Of a stretch of DNA of 64,000 bases, positions 33,448-43,257 are shown in pieces. The translations under genes and the position numbers were made by a program. Within the stretch, counting starts at the first letter, position 1, and each line of letters opens with the position of its first letter. Source of the DNA: an uncultured Muribaculaceae bacterium (GTDB taxonomy: Bacteria; Bacteroidota; Bacteroidia; Bacteroidales; Muribaculaceae); assembly GCA_947632485.1 (NCBI GenBank), contig CANRPJ010000010.1:1-64000 (forward strand), written 5' to 3'. Under the pieces are notes generated by a model. It ran no database searches. It was given only the letters and a program-made list of their open reading frames with translations, and was not told the origin of the DNA.

Positions 33448-35790
33448 GTGCGAAAAGCTACTATCCTTACACTCTGCCTGATGCTCCTCCCGCTGCTGTG
33501 GGTCGGGTGCAGCACATCGCGCCATGTGCCTGAGGGCTCGTATCTTCTTGATCGCGTAAACATTAAGATCAACGATTCAACCGGCACTCTGAGTGAGAAT
33601 GAGATGATCAATTATGTGCGCCAGCAGCCTAACCATAAGGTGCTTTGGGGAGTGAAACTTCAGCTTGGCATCTATAACATGAGCGGCAAGGACTCCACGA
33701 AATGGTGGAACCGCTGGGTGCGCCGGATGGGTCAGCCTCCGGTGATTCTCGACAGCACTCTCACCGCTCAGGGAGCTCGCCAGCTTCAGATGGCCATGCT
33801 CAACAGAGGCTTCCTTCATGCCGACGTAGATGTAAAGGTATCAAAAAGTCCGGAGAAGAAGAAGGCCGATGTGACCTATACCCTCTCGCCTGGAAAGCCC
33901 TATATAGTCAAGAGCATCAAATATGTGTTTCCCGATGATACGATCCGGGAAATACTAATAGCCGATTCCAACTATTTCGCAGTGCGCCAGGGCGATAATC
34001 TCGACCGCACGCTTCTGGAGAATGAGAGAGAAATCTTCACTACCCGTCTGCGCGATAAGGGATACTATGGCTTTGCAAAGGAATATATTACCTTCATTGC
34101 CGATACGACCGCCGGCAGTCGCGATGTTGACCTTACGGTGGTAGTCAATCCTCCCCGCGCCGCTTCGGTATCTACCCCGATTCAGATCAATTCCCACGAA
34201 CCTTATATGGTGCGCCGGGTAGTGGTGGTGACTGACTATGATCCGGCTGTGATGATTCGCCTTGACAGCATCTCGGCACAGGATACGGTGCGCTACCGCG
34301 ATATGGAGATTCTTTACGGCGCAAACCGATACCTGCGGCCTTCGGTGATTTATGAAAACTGCTTCATTCAGACGGGTAAGCTTTTCGATGCGCGGGAGGT
34401 AGATCGCACGTATGAGGCGTTCGGTCGTCTGTCGATATTGAAATTCATCAATGTCCGCTTCCGCCCGGTGGTGAATGTAGATGGCCGCGACTGGCTCGAT
34501 GCCTATATTCTTCTGACCCCCGGCAAGAGCCAGACAGTGGCATTCGAGCTTGAAGGCACCAATTCCGAAGGCGATCTCGGGGCGGCGGCCTCAGTAGCAT
34601 ATACTCACCGCAATCTTGGAAAGGGGTCAGAGACATTTTCGGCAAAATTCCGCGGCGCTTATGAGTCGCTTAGCGGAAATCTCGACGGGTTTATCCATAA
34701 CCGGTATATGGAATATTCGCTCGAGACCTCCATCAGCTATCCGAAATTCATGTTCCCGTTTATCAACGAAAATTTCAAGAGGCGCATCAGGGCATCTACC
34801 GAGTTTAATCTTTCGCTCAATTATCAGGAGCGGCCTGAATATACGCGTGTAGTGGCGGCTGCCGGCTGGGCCTACCGATGGACCGAGCGCAGCAACCGCA
34901 ACAGGCATATTTTCACGCCTATCGACATCAACTACGTCTACCTGCCGGAAAGCACCAACGATTTCATAAACCAGATTGCCCCCGATAATCCTCTTCTCCG
35001 CTATAGCTATGAGGATCACTTCATTATGCGTCTTGGCTATACGTTCTACCGCACAAACAAGCGTAGAGAAACGCTCTGGAACCGCACTCCGCAGTCGAAT
35101 ATCTTCACTCTCAGGGTGGCGGGCGAGACGGCCGGCAACGTGCTTTTCGCCATCAACTCTCTATTCACCCGGCGTCCGGATTTCCGGGAGGATCCCTACA
35201 GAGTGTTCGGTATCAGATATTCGCAATATGTTAAGGCTGAGGCAGATTTCGCTCTGCTTCATACCTTCGACCATCGCAATAGCGTAGCGTTTCATTCAGG
35301 TTTCGGAATAGCTTATCCCTACGGCAACTCCACTATTCTTCCCTTTGAGAAGCGATTCTACGGAGGCGGTGCCAACGGAGTGAGAGGCTGGGACGTGCGC
35401 ACCCTTGGTCCCGGCTCCTATGCCGGCCATAACTCGGTGACTGATTTTATTAATCAGTGCGGTGATATCAGGCTGGAATTCAATGCGGAATACCGCGCCA
35501 AGCTCTTCTGGCTCCTTGAGTTAGGAGCGTTTATTGATGTGGGGAATATCTGGACTATCCATAACTACGCCACGCAGCCCGGCGGAATGTTTCATTTCAA
35601 CAGCTTCTACAAGCAGCTCGCGGCAGCTTATGGATTAGGTCTGCGTCTTGACTTTACGTATTTCCTGCTCCGGTTGGATCTGGGCATGAAGGCCCACAAT
35701 CCGGCTCAGGGGGCTGAGCCCTGGCCGCTGCTTCACCCCAAGTGGGGTCGCGACTCCAGCATTCATTTCTCGATAGGTTATCCTTTCTAA
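33448..35790 (+). CDS. BamA/TamA-family outer-membrane protein with lipoprotein-like signal
   Basis: I chose the GTG at 33448 because it gives VRKATILTLCLMLLPLLWVG followed by a lipobox cysteine (GCSTSRHVPEG, residue 21). Longer frames run back through the promoter. The 780-residue protein has POTRA-like repeats (about 30-370) and a C-terminal 16-strand Omp85 barrel. The barrel carries FYGGGANGVRGWDVRTLGPG (the family's RGW-type loop motif) and ends in an aromatic Phe. It would help insert or export proteins or lipids at the outer membrane. A lipid anchor on an Omp85 barrel is unusual outside Bacteroidetes. Confidence 0.88.
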   Translation: MRKATILTLCLMLLPLLWVGCSTSRHVPEGSYLLDRVNIKINDSTGTLSENEMINYVRQQPNHKVLWGVKLQLGIYNMSGKDSTKWWNRWVRRMGQPPVILDSTLTAQGARQLQMAMLNRGFLHADVDVKVSKSPEKKKADVTYTLSPGKPYIVKSIKYVFPDDTIREILIADSNYFAVRQGDNLDRTLLENEREIFTTRLRDKGYYGFAKEYITFIADTTAGSRDVDLTVVVNPPRAASVSTPIQINSHEPYMVRRVVVVTDYDPAVMIRLDSISAQDTVRYRDMEILYGANRYLRPSVIYENCFIQTGKLFDAREVDRTYEAFGRLSILKFINVRFRPVVNVDGRDWLDAYILLTPGKSQTVAFELEGTNSEGDLGAAASVAYTHRNLGKGSETFSAKFRGAYESLSGNLDGFIHNRYMEYSLETSISYPKFMFPFINENFKRRIRASTEFNLSLNYQERPEYTRVVAAAGWAYRWTERSNRNRHIFTPIDINYVYLPESTNDFINQIAPDNPLLRYSYEDHFIMRLGYTFYRTNKRRETLWNRTPQSNIFTLRVAGETAGNVLFAINSLFTRRPDFREDPYRVFGIRYSQYVKAEADFALLHTFDHRNSVAFHSGFGIAYPYGNSTILPFEKRFYGGGANGVRGWDVRTLGPGSYAGHNSVTDFINQCGDIRLEFNAEYRAKLFWLLELGAFIDVGNIWTIHNYATQPGGMFHFNSFYKQLAAAYGLGLRLDFTYFLLRLDLGMKAHNPAQGAEPWPLLHPKWGRDSSIHFSIGYPF

Positions 35791-35800
35791 TTGAACTACA

Positions 35801-36457
35801 ATGAAAAAACTGGCTATCTTCGATCTTGACGGTACGCTTCTCAACACTATAGCCGACCTCGGCGCTGCCTGCAATTATGCTCTCGCCAAGATGGGCTTTG
35901 CCACTCACCCTATCTCCGCCTATAATTTCATGGTAGGCAATGGAGTGAGACGCCTTATTGAGCGCGCGCAGATAGATGCCGATGAGGCTACGGTAGATAA
36001 GCTTCTGGAATATTTCAAGGAATACTACAACGAGCATGACTGCGATGCCACGCGTCCTTATCCCGGAATTCCGGAGCTCCTTAAAGAGCTGACTTCCGAG
36101 GGAGTGGCGCTGGCAGTTGCCTCCAACAAATATCAGCATGCCACTACAGCCATAATCCGTCATTTCTTCCCTGATGTGCCGTTTGTAGCGGTGCTTGGTC
36201 ATGGCGACGGCCGACCCGTGAAACCGGATCCGTCGGTAGTATTTGCCATTCTTAATATTCACCCGACGCCGAAAGCCGATGTGGTGATGATAGGCGACTC
36301 GGCGGTAGATATCGAGACAGCCCGTCGCGCCTGTGTAGAGTCGGTGGGAGTTACCTGGGGATTCCGCCCCGTCTCAGAGCTCCGCAATGCCTATGCCGAG
36401 AGGGTGGTGAGCACGCCGGCCCAGATTCTGGAGCTGATTAAGAATCCCGGCTACTGA
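35801..36457 (+). CDS. HAD-family phosphatase (phosphoglycolate phosphatase-like)
   Basis: The 218-residue protein carries HAD motif I FDLDGTLLNT (residues about 6-15), motif II AVASNK, motif III Lys in GRPVKPDPS, and motif IV MIGDSAVDIETA. A helical cap follows motif I, as in the Gph/PGP group. It likely dephosphorylates a small sugar phosphate such as 2-phosphoglycolate. It starts 10 bp after the outer-membrane protein gene and is followed 3 bp later by the flippase gene, so they are probably one transcript. Confidence 0.92.
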   Translation: MKKLAIFDLDGTLLNTIADLGAACNYALAKMGFATHPISAYNFMVGNGVRRLIERAQIDADEATVDKLLEYFKEYYNEHDCDATRPYPGIPELLKELTSEGVALAVASNKYQHATTAIIRHFFPDVPFVAVLGHGDGRPVKPDPSVVFAILNIHPTPKADVVMIGDSAVDIETARRACVESVGVTWGFRPVSELRNAYAERVVSTPAQILELIKNPGY

Positions 36458-36460
36458 TTT

Positions 36461-37963
36461 ATGCCCGCAGGCTCCTCGCTTCTGCGCAATAGCCTCCTGC
36501 TTTATGGCCGCATGGTTCTGGTCATGGGTGCGGGGCTGGTGTTAAGCCGGTTGCTGCTTTCGGCAATGGGAGTGACCGGCTACGGAGTCTATTCGCTGCT
36601 TTGGGGCGTAGTGGCTCTTCTCGCATTCTTCGAGAGTGCGATGACTACAGCTTTCCAACGCTTTTTCGGAAATGATTTAGGCGCTTCCGAGGCAGACTCT
36701 CTCAAGGCTGATTTCGGAGCTGCCTCACTCTGCTCATTGCTGGCTTCCGTCGGTTTGCTCGCAATAGGAGCCGTAGTCTCCTACTTCGCTCTTCCCTATC
36801 TCGAGCTTCCGGATAATATCAGGCCAGAGGCGTGGTGGCTGATGCTTCTCTGCCTTGAGGCTATGGCTATAAGATTCACCCGCATTCCGCTTCTGAGCCT
36901 GCTTCTTAGCCGCGAAGAGATGGGGCCGTATGCGGCGGTCTCGGTGAGCGAGGCCGTGCTTAAACTGCTTGTAGCTATCGCGTTGCCTTATGTCCCCGCA
37001 GAGAGTCTTGCAGCTTATTGCATAGCTCTCCCCGCTATCGACGGACTTGTGGCCCTGGCTCTTGCCCTCTACTGCAGGCGTCTGCCGGAGGTGACTATTT
37101 GCTGGCGGGAGGCAAGGAAAAGAATAGCGCCGATGTTCAGGTTTGTAGCTGCTAATGCACTGGCTTCCGGCGCCGATGTCGGGGTAAGGCAGGGGTGTAA
37201 CATCGTGGTTAATCTTTTCTTCGGCGTTGTGCTCAACGCCTCGGTGGCAGTATGTTCGCAGGCGAGAATAGCTGTGACGGCTCTTACGGGAAGCGTGCAG
37301 ACCGCTGTGGCTCCGCGGATTTTCCATCTGCATGGTGCTGGCAGAGGTAGCGAAATCGGTAACATGGTTATAGCGCTTTCCCGTCTTTCATTTCTTCTTA
37401 CCTCGCTTGTTGCCATACCATTAGGCGTTTGCTCCTCTGAGGTGCTTCATATCTGGCTTGGTTCGCCGCCGCCTTGGGCTGAAGAGATGTTTTCGGTGAT
37501 GTGCCTTATCTGCGTGATCGACTCTCTCAGCGGCCCCCTTTGGGTAGCAACTGTGGCTCACGGCAGGCTCTGGGGCTATCAGGCTATGGTTTCTCTGATA
37601 ATGTTGCTCAACGTGCCTGCGGTAGCCCTCGCTTTCCATTTTGGTGCCGACCCGGTAGCTTTATACGTTGTGGAGCTGATTTTGTTACTCTGTGTATTGA
37701 TTGTAAGAGTGCTATTCGCTGTGCGCTATAGGCTTATAGGTGGTTGGCAATACCTCAGCCGGGTAGTGTTGCCGCTTATGGAAGTTGGAGCTGTAGGCTT
37801 CGCTGCCTCTTTCTCCGGCTTCTGTTTTCAGGGCTTCTGGCGGATAGCGGTAGCGGCAATTTCTTCATGGGCAGGTCTACTTTTAGCCTTCAAGTTAATT
37901 TGTATGAGAACTCAGAGTATTGCCTCTCTGTGGCGCGGATCTTTTGAAACCTCAATGTCATGA
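36461..37963 (+). CDS. Polysaccharide flippase (Wzx/MATE-like, MOP superfamily)
   Basis: The 500-residue protein has about 12-14 membrane segments. The opening SLLRNSLLLYGRMVLVMGAGLVLSR and the TGYGVYSLLWGVVALLAFFESA stretch are typical of oligosaccharide flippases. It would move a lipid-linked sugar across the inner membrane for capsule, LPS or glycoprotein assembly. Its stop overlaps the start of a glycosyltransferase (ATGA), which supports a surface-polysaccharide role. The rest of a polysaccharide cluster is not present here. Confidence 0.88.
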   Translation: MPAGSSLLRNSLLLYGRMVLVMGAGLVLSRLLLSAMGVTGYGVYSLLWGVVALLAFFESAMTTAFQRFFGNDLGASEADSLKADFGAASLCSLLASVGLLAIGAVVSYFALPYLELPDNIRPEAWWLMLLCLEAMAIRFTRIPLLSLLLSREEMGPYAAVSVSEAVLKLLVAIALPYVPAESLAAYCIALPAIDGLVALALALYCRRLPEVTICWREARKRIAPMFRFVAANALASGADVGVRQGCNIVVNLFFGVVLNASVAVCSQARIAVTALTGSVQTAVAPRIFHLHGAGRGSEIGNMVIALSRLSFLLTSLVAIPLGVCSSEVLHIWLGSPPPWAEEMFSVMCLICVIDSLSGPLWVATVAHGRLWGYQAMVSLIMLLNVPAVALAFHFGADPVALYVVELILLLCVLIVRVLFAVRYRLIGGWQYLSRVVLPLMEVGAVGFAASFSGFCFQGFWRIAVAAISSWAGLLLAFKLICMRTQSIASLWRGSFETSMS

Positions 37964-39018
37964 ATCGCAGGCGGATTCTCATAATTCATCATACCTTAGG
38001 CGGAGGCGGAGCCGAGCGGGCGCTCGTAACGTTTCTTCAGCAGTTTAACCGCCGGTGCTGGCATATTACTCTGCTGCTTCTCGGAGGAGGGGAGCTTCTT
38101 CAGGAGGTGCCGGAAGATGTGGAAGTCAAGGTATTGAGATCGGTGAGGGGAGATGAAAAATTGCCCGTGCTTGCCACCTGGCTACGTGTGATAAACGCAC
38201 GGAAACTACTGAAAGGTCGCGTTTTCGATCTGACCTTAAGTTTCATGGAGGGCCCGTCATCAATGGTGCATAGCCGGATAATGGATATCGCGCCGCGGAC
38301 AGCCTCATGGGTGCACTGCGATCTGGAGGCTAACAGATGGTATAAATGGAGCCGGAAAGTGGAGAAGGCCTACTACGCTTCCGTAGATAGGTGTGCGTCT
38401 GTGTCTGATTCTGTAGCTCAATCCTTGAAGAATCTTTATGGAGTTGATTCGCAGGTTGTTGCTAATCCTATTGACACCGTTTCAATCCGCTCGGAAAGAG
38501 CAAGAGCTTCCAAGGGCGAAGGTTTTCGTGTAGCCTTCGTAGGTCGTCTGGTAGAGGTAAAGCGTCCGGAAGCGTTTCTGCAAGCGCTGGCAATGCTCCG
38601 CGGCAGGGGCATAGACGCGAAAGGAGTGATAGTAGGTGAAGGTAGTTTGGAATCTGAACTCAGGGCAGCGGCAATCAGCTTAGGACTAAGTGATTATATA
38701 GAGTGGTATGGCTTCACCCGAAGTAGATTCTCACTAATGGCAGAATGTCATGCTCTCTGCATCTCGTCGCGCTCGGAGGGCAGATCTCTTGTAGCTGATG
38801 AAGCGGCAGCGCTCGGACTCCCTGTAATCTGCACCCCGGTAGGAGGCGTAGCTGAGCGTCTGGGAGACTGGTGCCTTCCTGTAGGCTTCGACGCAGCATC
38901 GATAGCTGGAGGGCTTGAGAAGGTGGCCCGCGGTGAGTGGACGGCTCCTGACTACGTTTATGAGGCCCCCGGCATCGGCCAAATTGAATCTTTTCTCGAG
39001 AGCCTGTTTGAACAATAA
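37960..39018 (+). CDS. Glycosyltransferase family 4 protein
   Basis: The 352-residue GT-B enzyme opens with RRILIIHHTLGGGGAERALV, the usual GT4 glycine-rich acceptor loop. The C-terminal Rossmann half has RVAFVGRLVEVKRPEAFLQA and the E-x7-E type motif within SSRSEGRSLVADEAAALGLP. It transfers a sugar from a nucleotide donor to a lipid-linked or surface glycan, on the cytoplasmic side. It overlaps the flippase gene by 4 bp, and a hairpin (39018-39047) follows. Confidence 0.92.
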   Translation: MNRRRILIIHHTLGGGGAERALVTFLQQFNRRCWHITLLLLGGGELLQEVPEDVEVKVLRSVRGDEKLPVLATWLRVINARKLLKGRVFDLTLSFMEGPSSMVHSRIMDIAPRTASWVHCDLEANRWYKWSRKVEKAYYASVDRCASVSDSVAQSLKNLYGVDSQVVANPIDTVSIRSERARASKGEGFRVAFVGRLVEVKRPEAFLQALAMLRGRGIDAKGVIVGEGSLESELRAAAISLGLSDYIEWYGFTRSRFSLMAECHALCISSRSEGRSLVADEAAALGLPVICTPVGGVAERLGDWCLPVGFDAASIAGGLEKVARGEWTAPDYVYEAPGIGQIESFLESLFEQ

Positions 39019-39047
39019 GGGCCGGCTCCCCGAAAGGCGCCGACCCT
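39018..39047. terminator. Two-way terminator hairpin between glycosyltransferase and fumarase
   Basis: AGGGCCGGC (39018-39026) pairs with GCCGACCCT (39039-39047) with one mismatch, between convergent genes. The T-run is weak. Confidence 0.5.
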
Positions 39048-39069
39048 ATATCTCAGATTCTTAGCTTCT

Positions 39070-40716
39070 TTACTTGCTGCAATCCATCGGACAGCGGGGC
39101 TTGATCTGCTTGAAGAAATCGTTGCCCTTATTGTCTACGAGAATGAAGGCGGGGAAATTCTCCACCTCGATCTTCCAGATCGCTTCCATTCCAAGTTCGG
39201 GATATTCAAGCAGCTCTACATTCTTGATAGAGTCCTTGGCAAGAATAGCGGCCGGACCTCCGATCGAGCCCAGGTAGAAGCCGCCGTGCTTCTTGCAGGC
39301 ATCGGTCACCTGCTGACTGCGGTTGCCCTTGGCTATCATAATCATAGAGCCTCCTGCTGCCTGGAACTGGTCTACATAAGGATCCATACGTCCTGCCGTG
39401 GTGGGGCCGAACGATCCCGAAGGCATGCCTTCCGGCTTCTTGGCCGGGCCGGCATAATAGATCGGGTGCTCCTTCAGATAGTCGGGCATAGGCTCGCCGG
39501 CATCGAGACGCTCCTTGATCTTGGCATGGGCGATATCGCGGCCCACGATGATTGTGCCTTTCAGCGACAGGCGAGTCGATACAGGATATTTGTTGAGCTC
39601 CTCGAGCACCTCCTTCATCGGGCGATTCAGGTCAATCTCAACCACTTCGCCCTCTCCGGCCTGGCGCAGTTCCTTCGGAATCAGCTCGCCCGGGTTCTCG
39701 TCGAGCTTCTCCAGCCAGAGGCCGTCGCGGTTTATCTTTGCCTTCACGTTGCGGTCGGCAGAGCAGCTTACTCCCATACCTACAGGACAGGAAGCGCCGT
39801 GGCGGGGCAGACGAATCACTCTGATATCATGAGCGAAATACTTACCGCCGAATTGAGCGCCAAGACCCAGATTATGAGCAGCTTCAAGAAGCTCTTTCTC
39901 AAGCTCTACATCGCGGAAGGCGCGGCCATATTCATTACCTGTGGTAGGCAGCGCGTCATAATATTTAGCTGAAGCCTTCTTCACGGTAGCCAGATTCATC
40001 TCTGCCGACGTTCCGCCGATCACGAATGCAATGTGATAGGGAGGGCACGCCGCCGTGCCGAGCGTCTTCATCTTCTCGATCAGGAAGGGCACCAGAGTCT
40101 TCTTGTTGAGAATTGCCTTGGTCTCCTGATAGAGATAGGTCTTATTGGCTGAGCCGCCGCCTTTTGCTACGAAGAGGAACTTATATTCATCGCCCTCGGT
40201 AGCGTGGATCTCGATCTGAGCGGGGAGGTTGCAGCCCGTGTTCACCTCGTCATACATGGTGAGGGGAGCGTTCTGCGAATAGCGCAGATTGTTCTCAGTA
40301 TAAGTCTTATACACGCCCAGAGAAATCTTCTCCTCGTCGTCGCAGCCTGTCCATACCTGCTGTCCCTTATAGCCGGCGCAGATGCTCGTGCCCGTATCCT
40401 GGCAGAAGGGAAGCACGCCTTTCGATGCCACATCGGCATTGCGCAGCATCGTGAGCGCTACGAACTTATCGTTGTCCGAAGCCTCAGGATCGCTCAAGAT
40501 CTTAGCTACCATCTCATTATGCTCGCGGCGGAGCATGAAGGAGCAGGCGGTGGTAGCGGCGTTGGCCAGAAGAGTGAGAGCCTCAGGATCAACCACGAGC
40601 ATCTCGTGGCCGTTCCAGTTTTCTACCTTCACGCCTTCCTTGGTCAGCAGTTTATATTCCGTGGTGTCGGGGCCCAGAGGAAAGGGCTCCTGATAGTGAA
40701 ACGGTTTGGTTGCCAT
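39070..40716 (-). CDS. fumA: Fumarate hydratase, class I (iron-sulfur)
   Basis: The 548-residue protein is a class I fumarase with the alpha and beta regions fused. [4Fe-4S] cysteines are expected in [17 protein letters not shown] and [13 protein letters not shown]. The beta part carries [20 protein letters not shown]. It interconverts fumarate and malate, in Bacteroidales mainly in the reductive direction toward succinate. The enzyme is oxygen-sensitive. A possible promoter box (TAATTTTG on the minus strand) is at 40764-40771. The gene symbol is by family; the fumA/fumB split does not apply strictly. Confidence 0.95.
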   Translation of the reverse strand: MATKPFHYQEPFPLGPDTTEYKLLTKEGVKVENWNGHEMLVVDPEALTLLANAATTACSFMLRREHNEMVAKILSDPEASDNDKFVALTMLRNADVASKGVLPFCQDTGTSICAGYKGQQVWTGCDDEEKISLGVYKTYTENNLRYSQNAPLTMYDEVNTGCNLPAQIEIHATEGDEYKFLFVAKGGGSANKTYLYQETKAILNKKTLVPFLIEKMKTLGTAACPPYHIAFVIGGTSAEMNLATVKKASAKYYDALPTTGNEYGRAFRDVELEKELLEAAHNLGLGAQFGGKYFAHDIRVIRLPRHGASCPVGMGVSCSADRNVKAKINRDGLWLEKLDENPGELIPKELRQAGEGEVVEIDLNRPMKEVLEELNKYPVSTRLSLKGTIIVGRDIAHAKIKERLDAGEPMPDYLKEHPIYYAGPAKKPEGMPSGSFGPTTAGRMDPYVDQFQAAGGSMIMIAKGNRSQQVTDACKKHGGFYLGSIGGPAAILAKDSIKNVELLEYPELGMEAIWKIEVENFPAFILVDNKGNDFFKQIKPRCPMDCSK

Positions 40717-40834
40717 ATCGAATCGTTAGGTTAAATATAGTCGGTGTTATCGCCACGAAATTACAAAATTATTCCCGCCCCCGCAACTCGTATCGCCTCC
40801 ACGCATCTTTTTTTTATGCGGTAATGCGTTTTCC

Positions 40835-42232
40835 TCAGGCGCCCGGAAATATCATGTCGTAAATCAGCCAGAGCGATATCAGCGAAGCGGCTATAAGGCT
40901 GCAGAAAGCCACCTTCTCGCCCCTCGTCATAATCTTGCCCCGGCCCGTTCCGTTGTCGCGGCGTGATTTGAGATAGAAGCCCGTGCCGGCGAGATAAAAC
41001 ACCGAGGTCATCAGCATCTCCTTAAGCCCTCCGGCCCAGGCCATCCACAGGCAGAAACCTGTGGCCACAATAGCTACAATCCTGATTCCCACCGTGTCAG
41101 CCTTCTTGAGGAGGAACAGGCCGGTAAAGAAATAGCAGGGTATTATCATCAGTCCGGAGATCTGCAGGGCAGCGAGATACACGTCGTCTGCCATAACTAC
41201 CATCAGCAAAAAGAGCTCCATTACTATGCTTGAGGCCACCAGGCCATAGGTGGGCATATTGTGCCTGTTTACCCTTTGGAACACTCTTGGCAGTATGCCT
41301 ACCTTCGATGCCTCGAAAGGCACCTGTGCCACCACCAGCGTCCACGCTACCCAGCCGCCGAGAAGCGAGATGATAACCGCCCAAATCACAAACCAATAGG
41401 CCCATTCGCCGCACGTCTCCCGGAGGATATAGGCAATCGAAGGATTCGGTAAGCCGGCAAGTTGCGCGCGGCTCAGCAAACCATAACACAGAAGGGACAC
41501 AGCCAGGTAGAGCGCCAGGGAGATAGCGAAGCCGGCTATTCCAGCCCGGCCTACATCTTTCGGACGCTTTGCCCGTGCTGACATCATCACTGCGCCCTCC
41601 ACTCCGAAGAAGCAGAAAAGAGTTACCATCATCGTCTGCTTTATCTGGCTCATCGTTCCGCCGATTTCAGGAAGGCGCCCCCAGATCCGCGTCTCGAAAA
41701 GGTCCGCCCTGAAAGCTATTACAAAGATCGTAATGATAAATACCAGCATGATGATCTTTATCGCCGCAAGCAGGGAATTGACCGTTTTAGCTGTCTTCAC
41801 ACCCTGAGCTACAATGAAATACATCACCCATATCAATACGGATCCAAACGCCACCGTCTCCCAGCTGTGGCGAAGGAGAGTCGGGAAGATAGCCCCGAAC
41901 GAGTCGTTAAGCATCACAGCGTAAGCCACATTCGAGAAAGCCGTGCAGAGCCAGTAGCCCCAGGCAATATTGAAGCCTGCATAATTGCCAAACTCAGCCT
42001 GCGCATACTGATACAGGCCCGCATTATATTGCGGATAATTATTACTTAGCCATTTGAAAGCTATTACCAGCGGAAGAATACCTGCAGCCGTTATCAGCCA
42101 CGCCAGAAACACGGCGCCGGGAGTGGCTGCAGATGCCATATTTTGAGGAAGATTGTAGATTCCGACGCCAACCATCAGGCCGAACACCAATGCCGTCAAT
42201 CCCCAGAATCCGAGTTTTCCCGTCGTCAGCAT
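40835..42232 (-). CDS. Amino-acid permease (APC family, ArcD-like basic amino acid antiporter)
   Basis: The 465-residue protein has about 12 membrane helices. The first helices LTALVFGLMVGVGIYNLPQN and the helix 6 region FFGVEGAVMMSARAKRPKDV match the basic amino acid/polyamine antiporter group of the APC family (arginine-ornithine or lysine-cadaverine exchangers). With SpeA and ArgR also in this window an arginine-linked role is plausible, but the substrate is inferred. A promoter box (TACCTTTG on the minus strand) lies at 42284-42291. Confidence 0.88.
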   Translation of the reverse strand: MLTTGKLGFWGLTALVFGLMVGVGIYNLPQNMASAATPGAVFLAWLITAAGILPLVIAFKWLSNNYPQYNAGLYQYAQAEFGNYAGFNIAWGYWLCTAFSNVAYAVMLNDSFGAIFPTLLRHSWETVAFGSVLIWVMYFIVAQGVKTAKTVNSLLAAIKIIMLVFIITIFVIAFRADLFETRIWGRLPEIGGTMSQIKQTMMVTLFCFFGVEGAVMMSARAKRPKDVGRAGIAGFAISLALYLAVSLLCYGLLSRAQLAGLPNPSIAYILRETCGEWAYWFVIWAVIISLLGGWVAWTLVVAQVPFEASKVGILPRVFQRVNRHNMPTYGLVASSIVMELFLLMVVMADDVYLAALQISGLMIIPCYFFTGLFLLKKADTVGIRIVAIVATGFCLWMAWAGGLKEMLMTSVFYLAGTGFYLKSRRDNGTGRGKIMTRGEKVAFCSLIAASLISLWLIYDMIFPGA

Positions 42233-42283
42233 AATTTTACTTTACCATGTATGATTTTTACCCATCTACTCTTTTTACCACCG

Positions 42284-42291
42284 CAAAGGTA
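42284..42291 (-). promoter_or_regulatory. -7 promoter box of the amino-acid permease
   Basis: The minus strand reads TACCTTTG, followed by C, 51 bp before the start codon. A TTG at 42314-42316 (minus strand) is 22 bp upstream, slightly too far. Confidence 0.45.
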
Positions 42292-42723
42292 AAACTATTC
42301 ATTTGTAACAGCGCAATTTTTAAGCATAAAACGCCATCATCAGCTTCTTTCGCGAAATGATAATCCCGCCAAATCCCCACTTTCCCCCAAAAAATCCTGA
42401 TAAATCTCGATGATTCCCGTTTATTCCCGATAAATCCCGCTTATTCCCGATAAATCAAGCTCAGATTCAATCAGTTTATTAGCGGAAGTCATCACGACTT
42501 CAAGGTGAAGATGGTGGTTGTCAGTCAAATTTTCAGGAGTCGAAAGCTCACTCTAAAACTATAATCTGAACGAAACCGAAACCTTCTGTCTTAATTCAAT
42601 TTAAAATTACAGATTTAAATTTATTAATCACCCTATCCTGAGGGATAAAAATGGTTGGTAGGGTCAAGTTTTCATTGATACCATTACAATCATAATAGAT
42701 CAATTCAAAATAATACTCTTTTG
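42292..42723. other. AT-rich non-coding stretch with short direct repeats
   Basis: No gene is seen. It holds repeated TTATTCCCGATAAATC units (42421-42436, 42441-42456, with degenerate copies from 42395), a small perfect hairpin GAAGTC/GACTTC (42485-42501), and otherwise AT-rich DNA unlike the GC-rich core. It separates the permease from the toxin-antitoxin pair and looks like a boundary of accessory DNA. Confidence 0.5.
42421..42460. repeat. Two tandem 20-bp direct repeats
   Basis: TTATTCCCGATAAATCCCGC (42421-42440) is followed by TTATTCCCGATAAATCAAGC (42441-42460), identical over 16 bp. Related pieces (GATAAATCTCGATGATTCCC) lie just upstream. Confidence 0.75.
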
Positions 42724-42757
42724 TTTACTCAAAAGTAAAACATTTTTTGTAACTTTG
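42724..42757 (+). promoter_or_regulatory. Promoter and candidate operator of the toxin-antitoxin pair
   Basis: TAACTTTG at 42750-42757 is the -7 box. TTTACT-CAAA-AGTAAA (42724-42739) is a perfect inverted repeat just upstream, in the -33 to -7 spacer region, where a helix-turn-helix antitoxin would be expected to bind. Confidence 0.5.
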
Positions 42758-42786
42758 CAATTGTAACAGTATAAAACATCTTGATT

Positions 42787-43257
42787 ATGAGCGAAGCGGA
42801 ACTTATACGACTAAACCATGATAGGAAATGTACCCTGTATACTATTCAGTTTTTGACTGAAGATGAGGCTGAATACGAGCGTTTCTACAACCGTTTCAAA
42901 AATGATGCAGTCTTTAATGAAGACTTGATGCGCATAACTGATCTGATTGATCGAATCGCCAATTTCGGTGCATTTGAAAGATTGTTCCGTCCGGAAGGAA
43001 AAATGTCCGACAGAGTTGTCGCACTTCCGATTATAAAATCGAAGCTTCGCCTCTATTGTCTTCGCTTATCCGATAGCATCTTAATACTTGGTAATGGCGG
43101 TGTTAAAAACACTCGCACATATGATGAAAATGATGAATTGCGTGGATGTGTCGTAACTCTGCAAAATTTTGACAAGCTTATAAAGCAAGGTGAACGAGAC
43201 GGAACTATCACGATTACCGAGAACACAATAGAAACCGATAAGACCTTTGATATATGA
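42787..43257 (+). CDS. Putative toxin of a HigBA/RelBE-like pair
   Basis: The ATG at 42787 gives 156 residues. The C-terminal half, LRLYCLRLSDSILILGNGGV followed by KNT, recalls the RelE/HigB fold, in which a basic strand region is followed by a G-G-x-K-x-T turn. The N-terminal half is acidic and unusual for a short RelE toxin. Its stop overlaps the start of a helix-turn-helix protein (ATGA at 43254-43257), with the toxin first as in higBA. It would cut mRNA at the ribosome; this is inference from context and weak motif similarity. Confidence 0.6.
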   Translation: MSEAELIRLNHDRKCTLYTIQFLTEDEAEYERFYNRFKNDAVFNEDLMRITDLIDRIANFGAFERLFRPEGKMSDRVVALPIIKSKLRLYCLRLSDSILILGNGGVKNTRTYDENDELRGCVVTLQNFDKLIKQGERDGTITITENTIETDKTFDI

